Positions 34,608-45,729 of a stretch of DNA of 64,000 bases are shown one piece after another. Under the pieces are notes generated by a model. That model did not search any database. It had not been told where the DNA came from and saw only the letters and a list, made by a program, of their open reading frames with translations. This DNA comes from Brachypodium distachyon (taxonomy: Eukaryota; Streptophyta; Magnoliopsida; Poales; Poaceae): contig NC_016132.3 of NCBI RefSeq assembly GCF_000005505.3, forward strand, positions 22,186,501 to 22,250,500, in the 5' to 3' direction. Every line of letters begins with the position of its first letter. Positions within the stretch are counted from its first letter, which is position 1. A program made the translations under genes and the position numbers.

Positions 34608-37133
34608 ATGGCCGAGGAGACGAAGCAAGAAACTGCCGCGGCAGCCGCCGAGTTGGTCGCGACGGAGGCGGAGAAGAAGGCGGAGGTGGAGGAGAAGGTT
34701 GACGAGGCAGCGGCGGCGGCGGCAGAGGAGGCGGAGGAGGAGAAGAAGATAGAGGAGGCGGAGACGGAGGCCGGGGCGGAAGAGGCGGCGGTGATCGAGG
34801 GCAGCACGGGGTCGTTCAAGGAGGAGAGTAACCTGGTGTCCGAGCTCGCCGACCCCGAGCAGAAGGCGCTTGCCCAGCTCAAGGAGCTCATCGCCGCCGC
34901 GCTCGCCAGCGGGGAGTTCGATCTGCCGCCGCCCCCGCCGCCGGTTCAGCCCGACACGGCGACTCCGGCGGCCGACGATGCCAAGACGGAGGAGGCAGAG
35001 GAGCCTAAGGCCGAGGAGGCGGCCAAGAGCGATGCGGCGCCCGAAGGAGAGGAGCCTAAGGCCGAGGAGGCTGAGGTGAGCGAGCCCAAGACAGAGGCTC
35101 CCGCGCCAGAGGAGCCCAAGACGGACGACCCGGCCCAGGAGGAGCCCAAGACCGTGGAGCCCACCAAGGAGGAGCCCAACACAGAGGCGCCAGTGGTGGC
35201 CGCCGCCGAGCAGCCCAAGGCCGTGGCGGCGGCCGAGGAAGCCAAGCCGGCCGAGCCGACGCCGGAGACGGAAGAGAAAACCGTCGTGGTCACCGAGGAG
35301 GAAGGCACCAAAGCCGTGGAAGCCACAGAGGAGACCGCCGTCCCCGCCGCATCCGAGCCTGAAGCGGCGCCGGCGGCGGAGCTGATCTGGGGTGTGCCGC
35401 TGGTGGGCGACGACGAGCGCACGGACACCGTGCTTCTCAAGTTCCTTCGCGCACGGGAGTTCAAGGTGAAGGAGGCCATGGCGATGCTCAAGGCGGCGGT
35501 GCTGTGGCGCAAGAGCTTCGGCATCGACGCGCTCCTGGGAACCGACCTCGGCGTGCCGGAGTTGGAGAACGTGGTGTTCTACCGCGGCGCCGATCGCGAG
35601 GGACACCCCGTCTGCTACAATGTCTACAGCGAGTTCCAGGACAAGGAGCTCTACGAGAAGGCATTCGGTGACGATGAGAAGCGGGAGCGCTTCCTCAAGT
35701 GGCGTATCCAGCTCCTCGAGCGTGGCATCCTTGAGCAGCTGGACTTCTCGCCCAGCGGCATCTGCTCCATGGTGCAGGTCACTGACCTCAAGAATTCGCC
35801 ACCCATGCTCGGCAAGCACCGCGCCGTCACCCGCCAGGCGCTGTCACTGCTCCAGGACAACTACCCAGAGTTCATCGCCAAGAAGGTAAATTTCTTTCTT
35901 CCTGGTCGAAGCGTTTCGTAATTCCTAATCTAAATTTGATATTATTGGCACAAGGATTGAAAATTTCTTTGCTTTTAAGGCAACATTTTTGTGCTTGCAG
36001 TGGATTGAACTTAATTCATCTGATGTAATGTATGTTATGATATTTCTTTTTGACTAGCTTAGTACTCCTATGTCCTTGGGGAATGTTGACTATTGTCTTT
36101 CTTAGCACTTGTTCCTCGGTGATTTAAGTAGATATGGTGCATTGATGGTGCAAGTAATCTGGGATAATGGCATTATTTCACCTCTTGTTTTTCCTCTTAT
36201 TTGTCTTTGATATTGAAAATGGTATCTCTAGGTATGTCGATATGCATATTATGGGATTGGGATGACTTCAGATATATGATGAATGGAATGAACTGAATTG
36301 GGATCAATTTGGTTGGATCATCGACCATATGCAGGTTTTCATCAATGTGCCATGGTGGTATCTTGCGGCAAACAAAATGATGAGTCCGTTCCTTACACAA
36401 CGCACCAAGAGCAAATTCACGTTTTGCAGCCCAGCCAAGACCGCGGAGACCCTTTTCAGGTCTGGACATGATAATCTCCGGAAGTCTTTTCTTTTTTTGT
36501 GGTAATATACTCCCTCTGATCCATAAAAAGTGTCGCCCATTTAGTACAAAATGGACGACACTTTTTATGGATCGGGAGTACTTTCTTACTATCTTCTAAA
36601 TGTTTTGTGCCTTCTGTAATGTTATGCAGATACATTGCGCCAGAGCAGGTCCCTGTCCAATTTGGTGGCCTCTTTAAAGAAGATGACACTGAGTTCTCAA
36701 CTTCTGATGCTGTTACTGAGCTCACTGTCAAACCTTCTTCAAAAGAAACCATTGAGATTCCTGCTACTGAGGTTGATCCCTGTTCTTCTATCCTGACTTC
36801 CATACAAATATAGACTACAACTGTAGAATAAATTCTGATTGTTGATTTTTATGAAATGTGTTATTGTTGTAGAACTCCACGGTTGTGTGGGAGCTTCGTG
36901 TGCTTGGATGGGAGGTGAGCTATGGTGTGGAGTTCACCCCTGATGCGGAGGGTGGCTACACGGTCATCGTGCAAAAGACAAGGAAGGTGCCCGCTAATGA
37001 GGAACCAATCATGAAGGGCAACTTCAAAGTTACTGAGCCTGGCAAGGTTGTGCTCGCCGTCAACAACCCAACATCAAAGAAGAAGAAGCTACTGTATCGA
37101 CTCAAGGTCAAGAGCTCCACCGAATCCGCTTGA
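34608..37133 (+). CDS. Patellin: SEC14/CRAL-TRIO plus GOLD domain protein
   Basis: Four exons (34608-35885, 36335-36459, 36630-36771, 36873-37133) encode 601 residues with GT-AG borders and consistent phases (0, 2, 0). Residues 1-255 are acidic and Ala/Glu/Pro-rich with loose repeats of EEPKTE and EEPKAEE. The CRAL-TRIO N-terminal part begins near 258 (IWGVPLVGDDERTD) and the lipid-binding lobe continues through LDFSPSG...FINVPWWY. The GOLD domain is encoded by exons 3 and 4 (YIAPEQVPVQFGG to WELRVLGWEVSYG and the basic end). Patellins bind phosphoinositides, act peripherally at membranes and the cell plate, and take part in trafficking and auxin-related processes. Length and layout are normal for the family. 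The start follows a CT-rich leader and is the first Met of the frame. Confidence 0.95.
35886..36334 (+). other. Intron 1 of the patellin gene
   Basis: GTAAAT donor at 35886 and ATGCAG acceptor at 36334, phase 0. Joining gives EFIAKKVFINVPWWY, the conserved SEC14 sequence. Confidence 0.92.
36460..36629 (+). other. Intron 2 of the patellin gene, with MITE
   Basis: GT at 36460 and AG at 36628-36629, phase 2. Without the 69-bp MITE and one duplicated TA it would be about 99 bases long. Confidence 0.92.
36510..36578. mobile_element. Minimal Stowaway-type MITE (69 bp)
   Basis: It starts CTCCCTCTGATCC and ends GGATCGGGAG, flanked by TA on both sides (36508-36509 and 36579-36580). The two arms are complementary over almost the whole length, with ATAAAAAGTGTCG against CGACACTTTTTAT, leaving a short centre. 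It is far shorter than usual Stowaway copies. Confidence 0.92.
36772..36872 (+). other. Intron 3 of the patellin gene
   Basis: GTTGAT donor at 36772 and TTGTAG acceptor at 36871-36872, phase 0, inside the GOLD domain. Joining gives EIPATENSTVVWELRV. Confidence 0.85.
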
Positions 37134-38492
37134 GGTTTCCGCTGTCCACAGGTCCATATCCCCACCATTTGAACATTTTGCATGATAGGCGAAAAATATG
37201 ATTTTAGATGTCCATTTTGTGTTTATTTCTTTAATTTGTTGGCTTGCTGTTTCTTGGGGTCAGATTTGTATGCTTTTATTCAAACCAAAGTGAGCTTGTT
37301 GTTCTATGAGATAGCTGTGATCAGAAGCTGGGGAAGTTTGAGATAGTGACGGTCTCGAGATCAGGAGGGGGCGAGGGGCAGCTGTGGTAGGAAGGACCGA
37401 AGAACTGTTGCTTATCTGTATATCTGTCTGTACATGGTATCCATGGATTCTCTTTCAAAAACATGTTAATTCTTAGAAAGTCTCCATGTTTTGTGGTCAC
37501 CAGCACCATGTTACTCTCCATGTTCGTCTGCTCCTTCCCTTTTGTCGTTGTTCTTGCCTGTTGGCGCCTTGTATCTGGCAATGATTACGGACAAATTACG
37601 TCCATGCCATGGACGTCAGTATCTGGGCCATTGCTCACTTATTTGCATGGAAAAACAAAATCATCTGTATGCAACCAACTGCTGCAATGGCTGCCGTGAG
37701 TACATCAGCCTTGTTTGGGACACGCAGTTTTTTACTGAAACACCAACTGCCTTTTGTACTGCATTCCTAATTAGGCAAAAGGGGCATCTTTTACATCTCA
37801 ATAGGATGAAGCACCCTGGCAATGGACAAACCAAATGTGCAGGCTAAACCATAAAGAAGGTATGTTTCCAGTGTTTATATGCTGCTAATGATGAGCCTCA
37901 GCATGCTTCTGTGGTACAGTTCACAAAAAGCAAAAGACCCAAACAAAAGCAAGGCAGAGCAAAGCAAGCAAGCTGTAGACAGATAGAAAGTAGTAGGAGA
38001 ATGTGTGTGGTGTGCCTGTGCAAGAACTTTGCCTTTGACTGCACAAGTAGGCCCATGAAAACCAAAACTGGAAGCCGCCGCATAATGGAAGTCCAACTTG
38101 GCCATGATTCCTCTATGTACCTTGAAGAATCCTTTCTCCCTCCCTCTCTGAATAAATATGGCTGATGTAATTAGAGGGGACTGCCATGAATATTTGTGAC
38201 CCTGATCTTTCCAGGGACAGACTGTGCTGTTTCCATCTTTATCCAAAAGCCCCGTTTCATTGAGATATTCATGATCAGGGAGAAAACTCATGATTCCTCG
38301 CATGGACAAGCAGCACCGTCAATTGTCATGACATGCCTATTTTAGGACCATAAAGGCGATTGGATGTGTCTCCACTTCCAGGGTTCCCTCCACATGACCG
38401 TGGTCGGGAGAGCGACCATGATCAGTATTTCCGTGTGTGTTTTTATCACGAGATTTATGTGGGTTTTTGCCTATCAATGCATATATTATGTA
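37134..38492. other. Intergenic, no gene seen
   Basis: 3' flank of the patellin gene. No domain-bearing frame or element ends were recognised. Confidence 0.5.
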
Positions 38493-38604
38493 CTCCATCC
38501 GTTTCATAATTTTTGTCGAAATATTACATGTATCTAGCCGTTTATTATGAATAGATACATTCATTTTTGGCAAATTTGAGACATGAATTATGAAACTAAA
38601 AGAG
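38493..38604. mobile_element. Stowaway-type MITE (112 bp)
   Basis: The left end CTCCATCCGTTTCATAATT and the inverted right end CTCTTTTAGTTTCATAATT pair, with TA on both sides (38491-38492 and 38605-38606). Confidence 0.85.
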
Positions 38605-40064
38605 TAACTTTGAAAATGTGTAAGCTTATTTGCACAGAATGTCTGTGGATGCCTATAAGCGTCACCATGCATGATAGTGGATTTGAGACGGGGAAGAGCA
38701 GTTAGGAAGCATGCAGCACGGTGGGGGTGCAAGTCATGGTCATGAAACAAAGCTGTTCGGGAGGGCTACCGGAGCCTCTCCTACTTTCGTTGCATTTTCA
38801 TCGTCGCCATCTTCTATTTAATCAAGATGGGTGTGCAGTGCTGCTCATGCATAAATGGGCCAGAGAAACCAGGACCTGCAACTTGGAAACCTGGAATCGC
38901 GCAACTGCCCTGAACCAGCATGGAGTATCTTCAGTTTGGGACCAAGCAAAAGCTTACGGATTGGTAAACTGTTTACCAATCCCGGCTCAAAGCTGCAGGG
39001 CAGAGTGCTAACCGATTCACCAATAAAGCTGCATTTCAAGGTCGAGAGCGGGGAGACAAGCAGGCAAGTAGGCATTCTTTACCCTTCCGATCGAGCTAGC
39101 TGCAATAGGATCAGGATTATTCAGGGCCATGCGCCTAGCCAGCCCCCGAGGTCCCTTTCACGCCATCACGCACGCGGAAATCACAAGACTTCCTCCGTCA
39201 GGCTGCAGATCAGGAGAGGAGGAGTTAAGGACGCGGGGATATATGAAACGCGTGTAGTGCCTATCAATCCATATACGGTCGAAGCGAGGTGAGAATTGAT
39301 CGAATTGATGGCGTCTTGGTTGTTTTTGCGCTGGGGCAGGGCAGGACGGCCGGTGGCGAGCCGGCACACGGTGTTTGGTTTCGTTAATTCGTGCGTGGAG
39401 AAATCGGCACGTCGTTAATTTGCGTGGTCCTTTTTCCTGCCGTCCTTTGGATCCTCCCAATTCGTAATCCTATCTAGCTGGTGTGATTATTTCTCGGTGG
39501 GGAAAGCCGGCAAGATGTATACAAGTTGCTAGTCTCGGATCAGATAGGACGTACCAAAATCTGTTGTCGTGGATATGGCTGAGCCTAGTTTAAAAGTCAA
39601 GCATCTTGATGAGCAATTTGCCCGAGGGAGTAATTACGCAACTTTAGTAGTCACAAGATGTATGTTGCCCCAAAACGAATGCGACATGTATAGTCTTCAC
39701 CAAAACTAATCTTCGAACGGCAAGAAAATAAACGGTGTTTTATTAGAAAGAAATTCTCTTTTTGATAGTCCATTTGCACATTTTACGTCAACACTCGCCT
39801 TAATATGCTTTTAACATCACTTCACGTAGTATTGTTCACATTTTGGGATTTGTTATGTGAATTTGCATAGGCATCTGAGTTCTCTCTTATTTTAAAAAAT
39901 TACAGTACCACCCAGACGCGCACGCAAAGGTTAAAATATCGAAGCATGTGAATGTTATCTAATTGTAGGTTGTCTTCTCTACAACACTTGCAAGTCAAGG
40001 CATACAGGTGGTTATAGTTTTTTTTTCGAGAAGTAGTGCCCCTCCGGGGCTCCTAGCTGAGCGC
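38605..40064. other. Intergenic, no gene seen
   Basis: No gene and no clear termini were found between the MITE and the first solo LTR. Confidence 0.5.
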
Positions 40065-40069
40065 GGAAC

Positions 40070-43000
40070 TGTAACATCCCAATTTACCCTCCATATGCAT
40101 TGCATTTCATAAGCATCATGTCACCTTTGCATTTAGTCACGTTTAAAACCCTAAAGTTTAACTCAGAAAAACTCATTAACAAAGTTGTTTTTATTTGCAT
40201 CTGGTTTTTTACCTATCTTTTGTTAATTGCATTTTAACCCATGAGGATTTTGGCATGAAAAGGGGTTTAATGCAATAAAGATGCTACCCCATATATTGGT
40301 ATTTGAATTTGGATTTGAAACTCCAAATATTTTAATAGCTAAAAGCCCTAAAGGCAAGTTTATAGGCAAAAGTATTTTTAAATATTTTATTTTGAGAGAA
40401 TTCTTGTCCCAAAAGTTGAATCATATGAAGATATGATTTTACAATTTTTGTTGCATTTTATTTGACTCGATTTGAAGCTTTAAATCAAAAGTTAGAATCA
40501 AAAACAGAAAATAAGAAAAAAAAAGAGGGTAACGGACCGACTCCAACCGGGCCGGCCCACTTACCCGAACGCCGCGGCCCATCTCCACAGCCCGTGCGCC
40601 GCCGCTGCCACCGACAGGTGGGACCCACCGGTCGGGCTCATCTTCAACCTCCAACGACCGCCCCTATTTCTCCGGCACGAACCTGAGTGCGCGTCCACAA
40701 TCCCCACGCCTGATTTCTCCTCGCCCACTCCACCATACCCGAACCTATCCGCGTCACTTTAAAGCACCTCGCCCCCGCATCCTTTCCCCTCTCTCGCTCG
40801 ACCGTTTCCACGCCGCCAGGCCGCCCAAAAAGCTCACCGGAGAAGCCACCGCCGCCGCCGCCACCGATCCAGTGAGACAAAATCGCGACTACCTACCTCT
40901 CCTTTTTCCCCTCATCTTTGCTGACTTTGTGACGCGCTCCGTTTAATTTTTGGAGCCCCGTAGCTCGCTGTCGACTCCAACCCGAAGTAACCGCCGCCGC
41001 CGTCGACTTCTCGAGGATGAAGCGCACACCTCCGCCCGAACCGAGGATCGCCAGCGCCGCCATCTTCTTCGCCTCTTCGCTCCGCCCCTCCCCAACGTCT
41101 TCCCGAGCTCGAACGATCACCGGAACGCCCGCGCCGCCACCGCCCGAGCTCACCGGAGGAGCCAACCCTAGCCGGAGTTGAGGTAGGTGCATTCCCATCC
41201 ATTGGATCTTCATCTAAGGGCCCAAATTAAATCACTTAAGTGAAAGGGTACGGGCTCATCTCATCCGTCCATCCCTCTTTAAATCCAATGGCTCGCTTTT
41301 ATTCTTGAACCGAACCGGTACCGGCCAATCATGTGCTTCCATGTGTTCCTTATTTTATTAAAACGTTTCCCGGACCGATTTAAAAAGGAACTTTTGCAGA
41401 AAAGCCCTCGGATATTCAAATCCTCTTAACTTTTAAACCGTTTGGCTAAAAATTATGATCCACACCTTTCTGGAATCCTCACAACATGTAGAATCTTTTG
41501 GCATAGTTTAATTTTTTAATTTGAACAACTTGATCAGAAGCAAATTGCAGAATGCTTAATTAGGGTTTAAAATTCATATGAATTATTTCAAACTAGTTTT
41601 GAACATGTTAGCATACTAAAAAATGTTTTGAGTATACTCTCTGTCCATTAGGACCAGAAGGGAAATTATTTTGTAAATAATATTGCCACACAAATTTAAT
41701 CCTGCTTCATGCTTTACAAAAATCAAATAAGCTTTTAATTAAAGCTCATCTTTGTTTCATACAAAGTAATTACCTCTTTATTAATTTATAATCTGTCCAA
41801 ACGTTTTGTGAAGCTCTTTGAAACAGAAACTAAACATGTTAAGTTTAGAACCAACCTAAGTGTGCATCATCATGACTGTTGCATCATGGCATGTTTTTGT
41901 ATTGAATAGCATGTTTATGTTTGTGTGTATTCTTTTATTTTAGATTGTGTGGATTGTGAACCTTGTTGTTGCGAAGAGTGCGAGAACTATCACAACCTTG
42001 GACAAGACAAGTTCACTTTGATCATATCGCAAATATTTTTACTATGCACTAGTTGCTTTATTAGTTGCATTAGGAATATTATTTGTACCTCTATGCTAAC
42101 TAGAAATCCCAAGTAGTATAGTTTTACCCTCGCCATTACCTTACTACCAATTTGCCATCGATTGTAGTTGAATGCTAGGCTATGGTATTATCGTGGGGGA
42201 AATTACTACATTATGATATTGTTATGTCTATGGAGAAATGAGATGTTTTATTAGAGTAAGGCAAAACAATTAATTTAAGGAACCATCCTGGGTGGGCGGC
42301 TTTGAGAATTTTGATGTTATGCGGCGTCAGGTCCATTTCTATGAGTCGTCTTTCCATATCTATGGGAGCCCCTGCGTCGCAAATGTGGAATGCCACCTGG
42401 GGTAACCGAGACTGGACTAGTTTCCTATTTAGTAGCTTACAGTACAACCACATGCTAAATGGGCTCTGGCGAGACTAGAGTATGTTGTATGAACCTAGAC
42501 CCGAGGAATTGTACTGAGGTAGCCTGTGTAGGGGAGCGTGATTCTCTCGTGGTTTAGGGAATTACCTCTGAAAATCTCGTAATCGACGCCGTTGCTACTC
42601 TACCTTGAGGACAACAAGGGATTAACCCGTCGGTTTCTTGTGGGGAATGTGTACAAACTCTCGAGAGCGTCAAAACGAAGTACTTAGCCGTGTCCCCGGT
42701 TATGGACGATTATGAGCAACCGGATAGTGGAGTTTTAAGGAAAGTCTCACTCATTCTAATTTCTTAATAAAATAAATGGTCTGAACTTGGGTTTAGGAGC
42801 ATTGATGTGTCTACTCAATGTCCTTAGTTTAATAGGAGCATGGGTGTGTCTACCCCATGTCCAATAGTGACAAAATTATTTGATTAAAATGATAGGATTA
42901 AACAATTAAGCTTTTATGCAAATAGCCTGAACCCCACCTTGCCAGATTATGCATATACTTGGTAGGTTCTGATATAACTCCTAGTGATCTTGCCAATCAT

Positions 43001-43355
43001 TCAATGTATTGACCCTAGTGGCTGCATCGTTTAATGATGCAGGGAGCTCCGACGAAGAGTAAGGATACGTTCTGGTCTTTGGGTTATGGGCCTACATTTC
43101 AACACGCTCTCACCGTGGTGTTGATGTAGCCCTTGTATCTTTCGTTTTCCGCTGTTGAACAATTGTTTTAATTCTAGCTAACCCATGGGGTTATGCGAGT
43201 TTGTAAGTACTCTTAATTTCTGGATGATGCGTTGTAATACTTGAGACCTTTGTTCTATGATATTACATCTTAAAACTGTGTGTGCTAGTGAGTCGATCTA
43301 GGGACTAGCACTAAAAGCACAGAGATCGAACCCGTGTACGGGGGCGGTCGTTTCA
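40070..43355 (+). mobile_element. Solo LTR of a long-LTR retrotransposon, copy 1 (3,286 bp)
   Basis: It starts TGTAACATCCCAATTT and ends GGGGGCGGTCGTTTCA, and is flanked by GGAAC at 40065-40069 and 43356-43360, a perfect 5-bp duplication. A second copy is at 58713-61962. With LTR-type TG/CA ends, no internal genes and an intact duplication, it is the product of recombination between the two LTRs of one element. A GC-rich block lies at about 40540-41190 and a conserved Cys-rich frame at 41925-42116. The parent family is not identified; gypsy is likely from LTR length. Confidence 0.9.
41925..42116 (+). CDS. Small Cys-rich open frame inside the solo LTR
   Basis: The 63-codon frame includes CVDCEPCCCEECENYHNLGQ. 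The same frame is kept in the second solo LTR (about 60575-60715) as CVECISCCCEECENYHNLGQ. Directly upstream is a pyrimidine-rich TTTTATTTTAG, like a splice acceptor, so this could be the start of an internal exon rather than a free-standing peptide. Function is unknown and translation is unproven. Confidence 0.3.
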   Translation: MYSFILDCVDCEPCCCEECENYHNLGQDKFTLIISQIFLLCTSCFISCIRNIICTSMLTRNPK

Positions 43356-43360
43356 GGAAC

Positions 43361-43690
43361 GCCATATCTCGGGTGATATTTTGAAGTTGAGTTGCTACTG
43401 TTAGTAATCATAAAGTGTCAAATGACACATTTATGGTTGAAGAAAATGTCAATTAGGTACATAATTAATTGTTGAAATGTAGTTTGTTTACATTTCTATA
43501 ACGTTGTGAAATTTTATTCTTTTCAAATAACAACTATAGTGATGATGCACATTTTTTGTGAAATATTGTGTCCGGAGGGAATGTGGGACCCCATAGGACC
43601 TAGGCAATCCAAGGCGCCTAGGGCCCTGGCGGGTCTAGTGTCTCCCCCTGCAACTTCAGTAGTCTCTTACAGTTTGGTATATCTCAATTA
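43361..43690. other. Intergenic, no gene seen
   Basis: AT-rich DNA between the solo LTR and the next MITE. Confidence 0.5.
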
Positions 43691-43888
43691 CTCTTTCGTT
43701 CGGATATATAAGGCTTGTGCGTGTTTCAAGATAACTAAGAAAATATAAGTTATATGGCAAAAAAACTCATTAAGTTCATTTGACGACGAATCTAATAATA
43801 TACTACTTTTTGTGCAATATAATTCATATTTTGGTAGTTATATTGGTGATCTTAGAACACACGCACGCCATATAAATCTGGACGGAGG
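43691..43888. mobile_element. Stowaway-type MITE (198 bp) next to the copia element
   Basis: The left end CTCTTTCGTTCGGATATATAAGG and the inverted right end CTACCTCCGTCCAGATTTATATGG are related; TA lies on both sides (43689-43690 and 43889-43890). The subterminal parts also pair (GTGCGTG with its complement). Confidence 0.75.
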
Positions 43889-43895
43889 TAGTAGT

Positions 43896-45127
43896 TGAAA
43901 GATCGAGTATGTCACAGCGGGGGGGGGGGGGGGGGGGTTGAATGTGACCAGTTTATAACTTTCTTCAAAATGAGGACTGAAGACTGAGGACAGTCACAGT
44001 ATTTCAACAACAGGGATTACACTTAGCAATTTTAGAGTTGCAGCGGAAAGAAGAAAGATGAACAAGTTTATAGCGGCAGCAATGAAGACAGAACACAATG
44101 AATCAGCTATACTTCACCAGAGAGTAAAAGTTGAGGAACGAAATCACCAGGACTGAAGACACAGGGATTTGTTTTCTGAAGTTCAGATTGTTGGGTTCAG
44201 ATTGTTGGCACAATCCTACGTCTCTGTTGAGGGGGCTGAGTCACACAAGACTCGTGGACACACAAGTCCACCCAATCCTCCTGAGCTAAGACCAAAGTCC
44301 CGCCCAGTTACTCGTGGTAGATCTTGAGGTGATCTCCGGACCTTCACAAATTGGTTGATGGCAAATCACAATTTTCGATTGTTCTTCAACACTGACTCCT
44401 AGCCGTCTAGGTGATGCGAATCACCAAGAGTAACAAGCTTCAAGTGCTCGGCTAGATAGGGGATCCTATTCTTCACGCTTAGTTCAGCTCTAAGGGTTTT
44501 AGCAGGTGTTTTTCAAAACAACTCACTGGGGTTCATCACCGAACTTCTTCGGGGTGGGTCGTCTTATATAGCCTTGTCCACGGCTGATCTAGCCATTGTG
44601 ACCCGTTGGATAAAGTGATCCCTGAGACTCCAGCTCACACTTTATCACTTTGTCTCACAACGGTTAGATTAGGTGGTCAAGCACGAAAGCGACAGATTTT
44701 GAAACACATTTGAAATCAAAGTGAAGACTTCACGCGGAAGTTTCTGTGAAGCCTAAAATGCTTCATTGTTCACTCCGACGAAAAACACTCACGCAGAAAA
44801 TGGTTTTTTCCTAAGCTGAACATGAAGAATAGGTTTCACCTGAACCATCTTCACACTTCAAACCCCCCTTAATAGTACGACGTTCCTATACTCAAGTGAA
44901 GAAAACAACTACGGAAAGACCTATGAAGAATGCTATGCTTCGTGTTCTTCATCGAGTTTTTCATACTTCAAGCCAGTACATGTACTTCAATTTTAGGGGT
45001 CATCGATGCTGGTTAGACCAACTCTTCTGAGGAACTAAAACCTGAAACACTCCGTGTAACTCATTAGTTCCTCAACCATGTTGTCATCATTCATCAAAAC
45101 CCATACAGGGGCAAGGTTTCCCTTTTA
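43896..45127 (-). repeat. 3' LTR of the Sirevirus-type element (1,232 bp)
   Basis: On the minus strand it runs from TAAAAGGGAAACC to CGATCTTTCA. A G tract of about 18 bases (43920-43938 on the + strand) lies near its outer end. It is 118 bases longer than the 5' LTR, mainly because a segment at about 44347-44480 is missing from the partner. It also carries a small duplication of GTTCAGATTGTTGG near 44190. Confidence 0.92.
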
Positions 45128-45141
45128 ATCTCCCCCTTTTT
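45128..45141 (-). other. Polypurine tract
   Basis: AAAAAGGGGGAGAT on the minus strand, directly before the 3' LTR: the plus-strand primer site. Confidence 0.8.
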
Positions 45142-45729
45142 GGTGTTTGATGACAACACTGGTTAAAGCTTCAAAGATGGAAAAAATGAAGTGTGAAGGT
45201 TTTAACTTTTGAGTTATATGAAGACTCCCCCTGAAGATATGCACTATTTAGATTGCGTTTGAATGCAAGTGCAAAGAGCTTTAGGAGTGTGAAGAAATCT
45301 TCATATTCTTTCGTGTGCAAGGTTAGAGCAGAAATAATAAGAATTCATACATTCTCATAAATGGAAGTAAACAGATGCAGCCTCAGCAAGCATGGAAGTA
45401 AACATGCATGCATGAGGAACGAAAATGCATGAAGATTAAATTTATTACAGGCATTGCAGAATCCTCATGCAAGAGGCAATATTAATTGTACTTTAACACA
45501 ACGAAGAAAAAGTTTTCAACCACAAACGATAGGAGTAAAGTTTTAAGACGACGAAGAACCAGATAAAAGCAAAACTCCCCCCGCAACAAATAAAGCGAAA
45601 CCTCCCCCTGACTCCTTCTCCCCCTTTGCCATCAAGACGCCAAAAAGGTTGAGGACTACTGGCTTGGAGTAGCGTCGCTGTCTTCAGGCTTCAGAACGTC
45701 GGGGTAGTGCTTGGTGAGGAAGTCTTGAA

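Noticed and set aside
34320..35819. 499-codon open frame antisense to patellin exon 1
   Set aside because: It mirrors the GC-rich, Glu/Lys/Ala-codon sense exon, giving a Leu/Arg/Gly-rich product with no domain; the sense gene is certain.
43920..43938. Long G run as a functional G-quadruplex
   Set aside because: It is a homopolymer near the LTR end, with a shorter interrupted counterpart near 55921; it is best explained by slippage, and its length may be a sequencing uncertainty.
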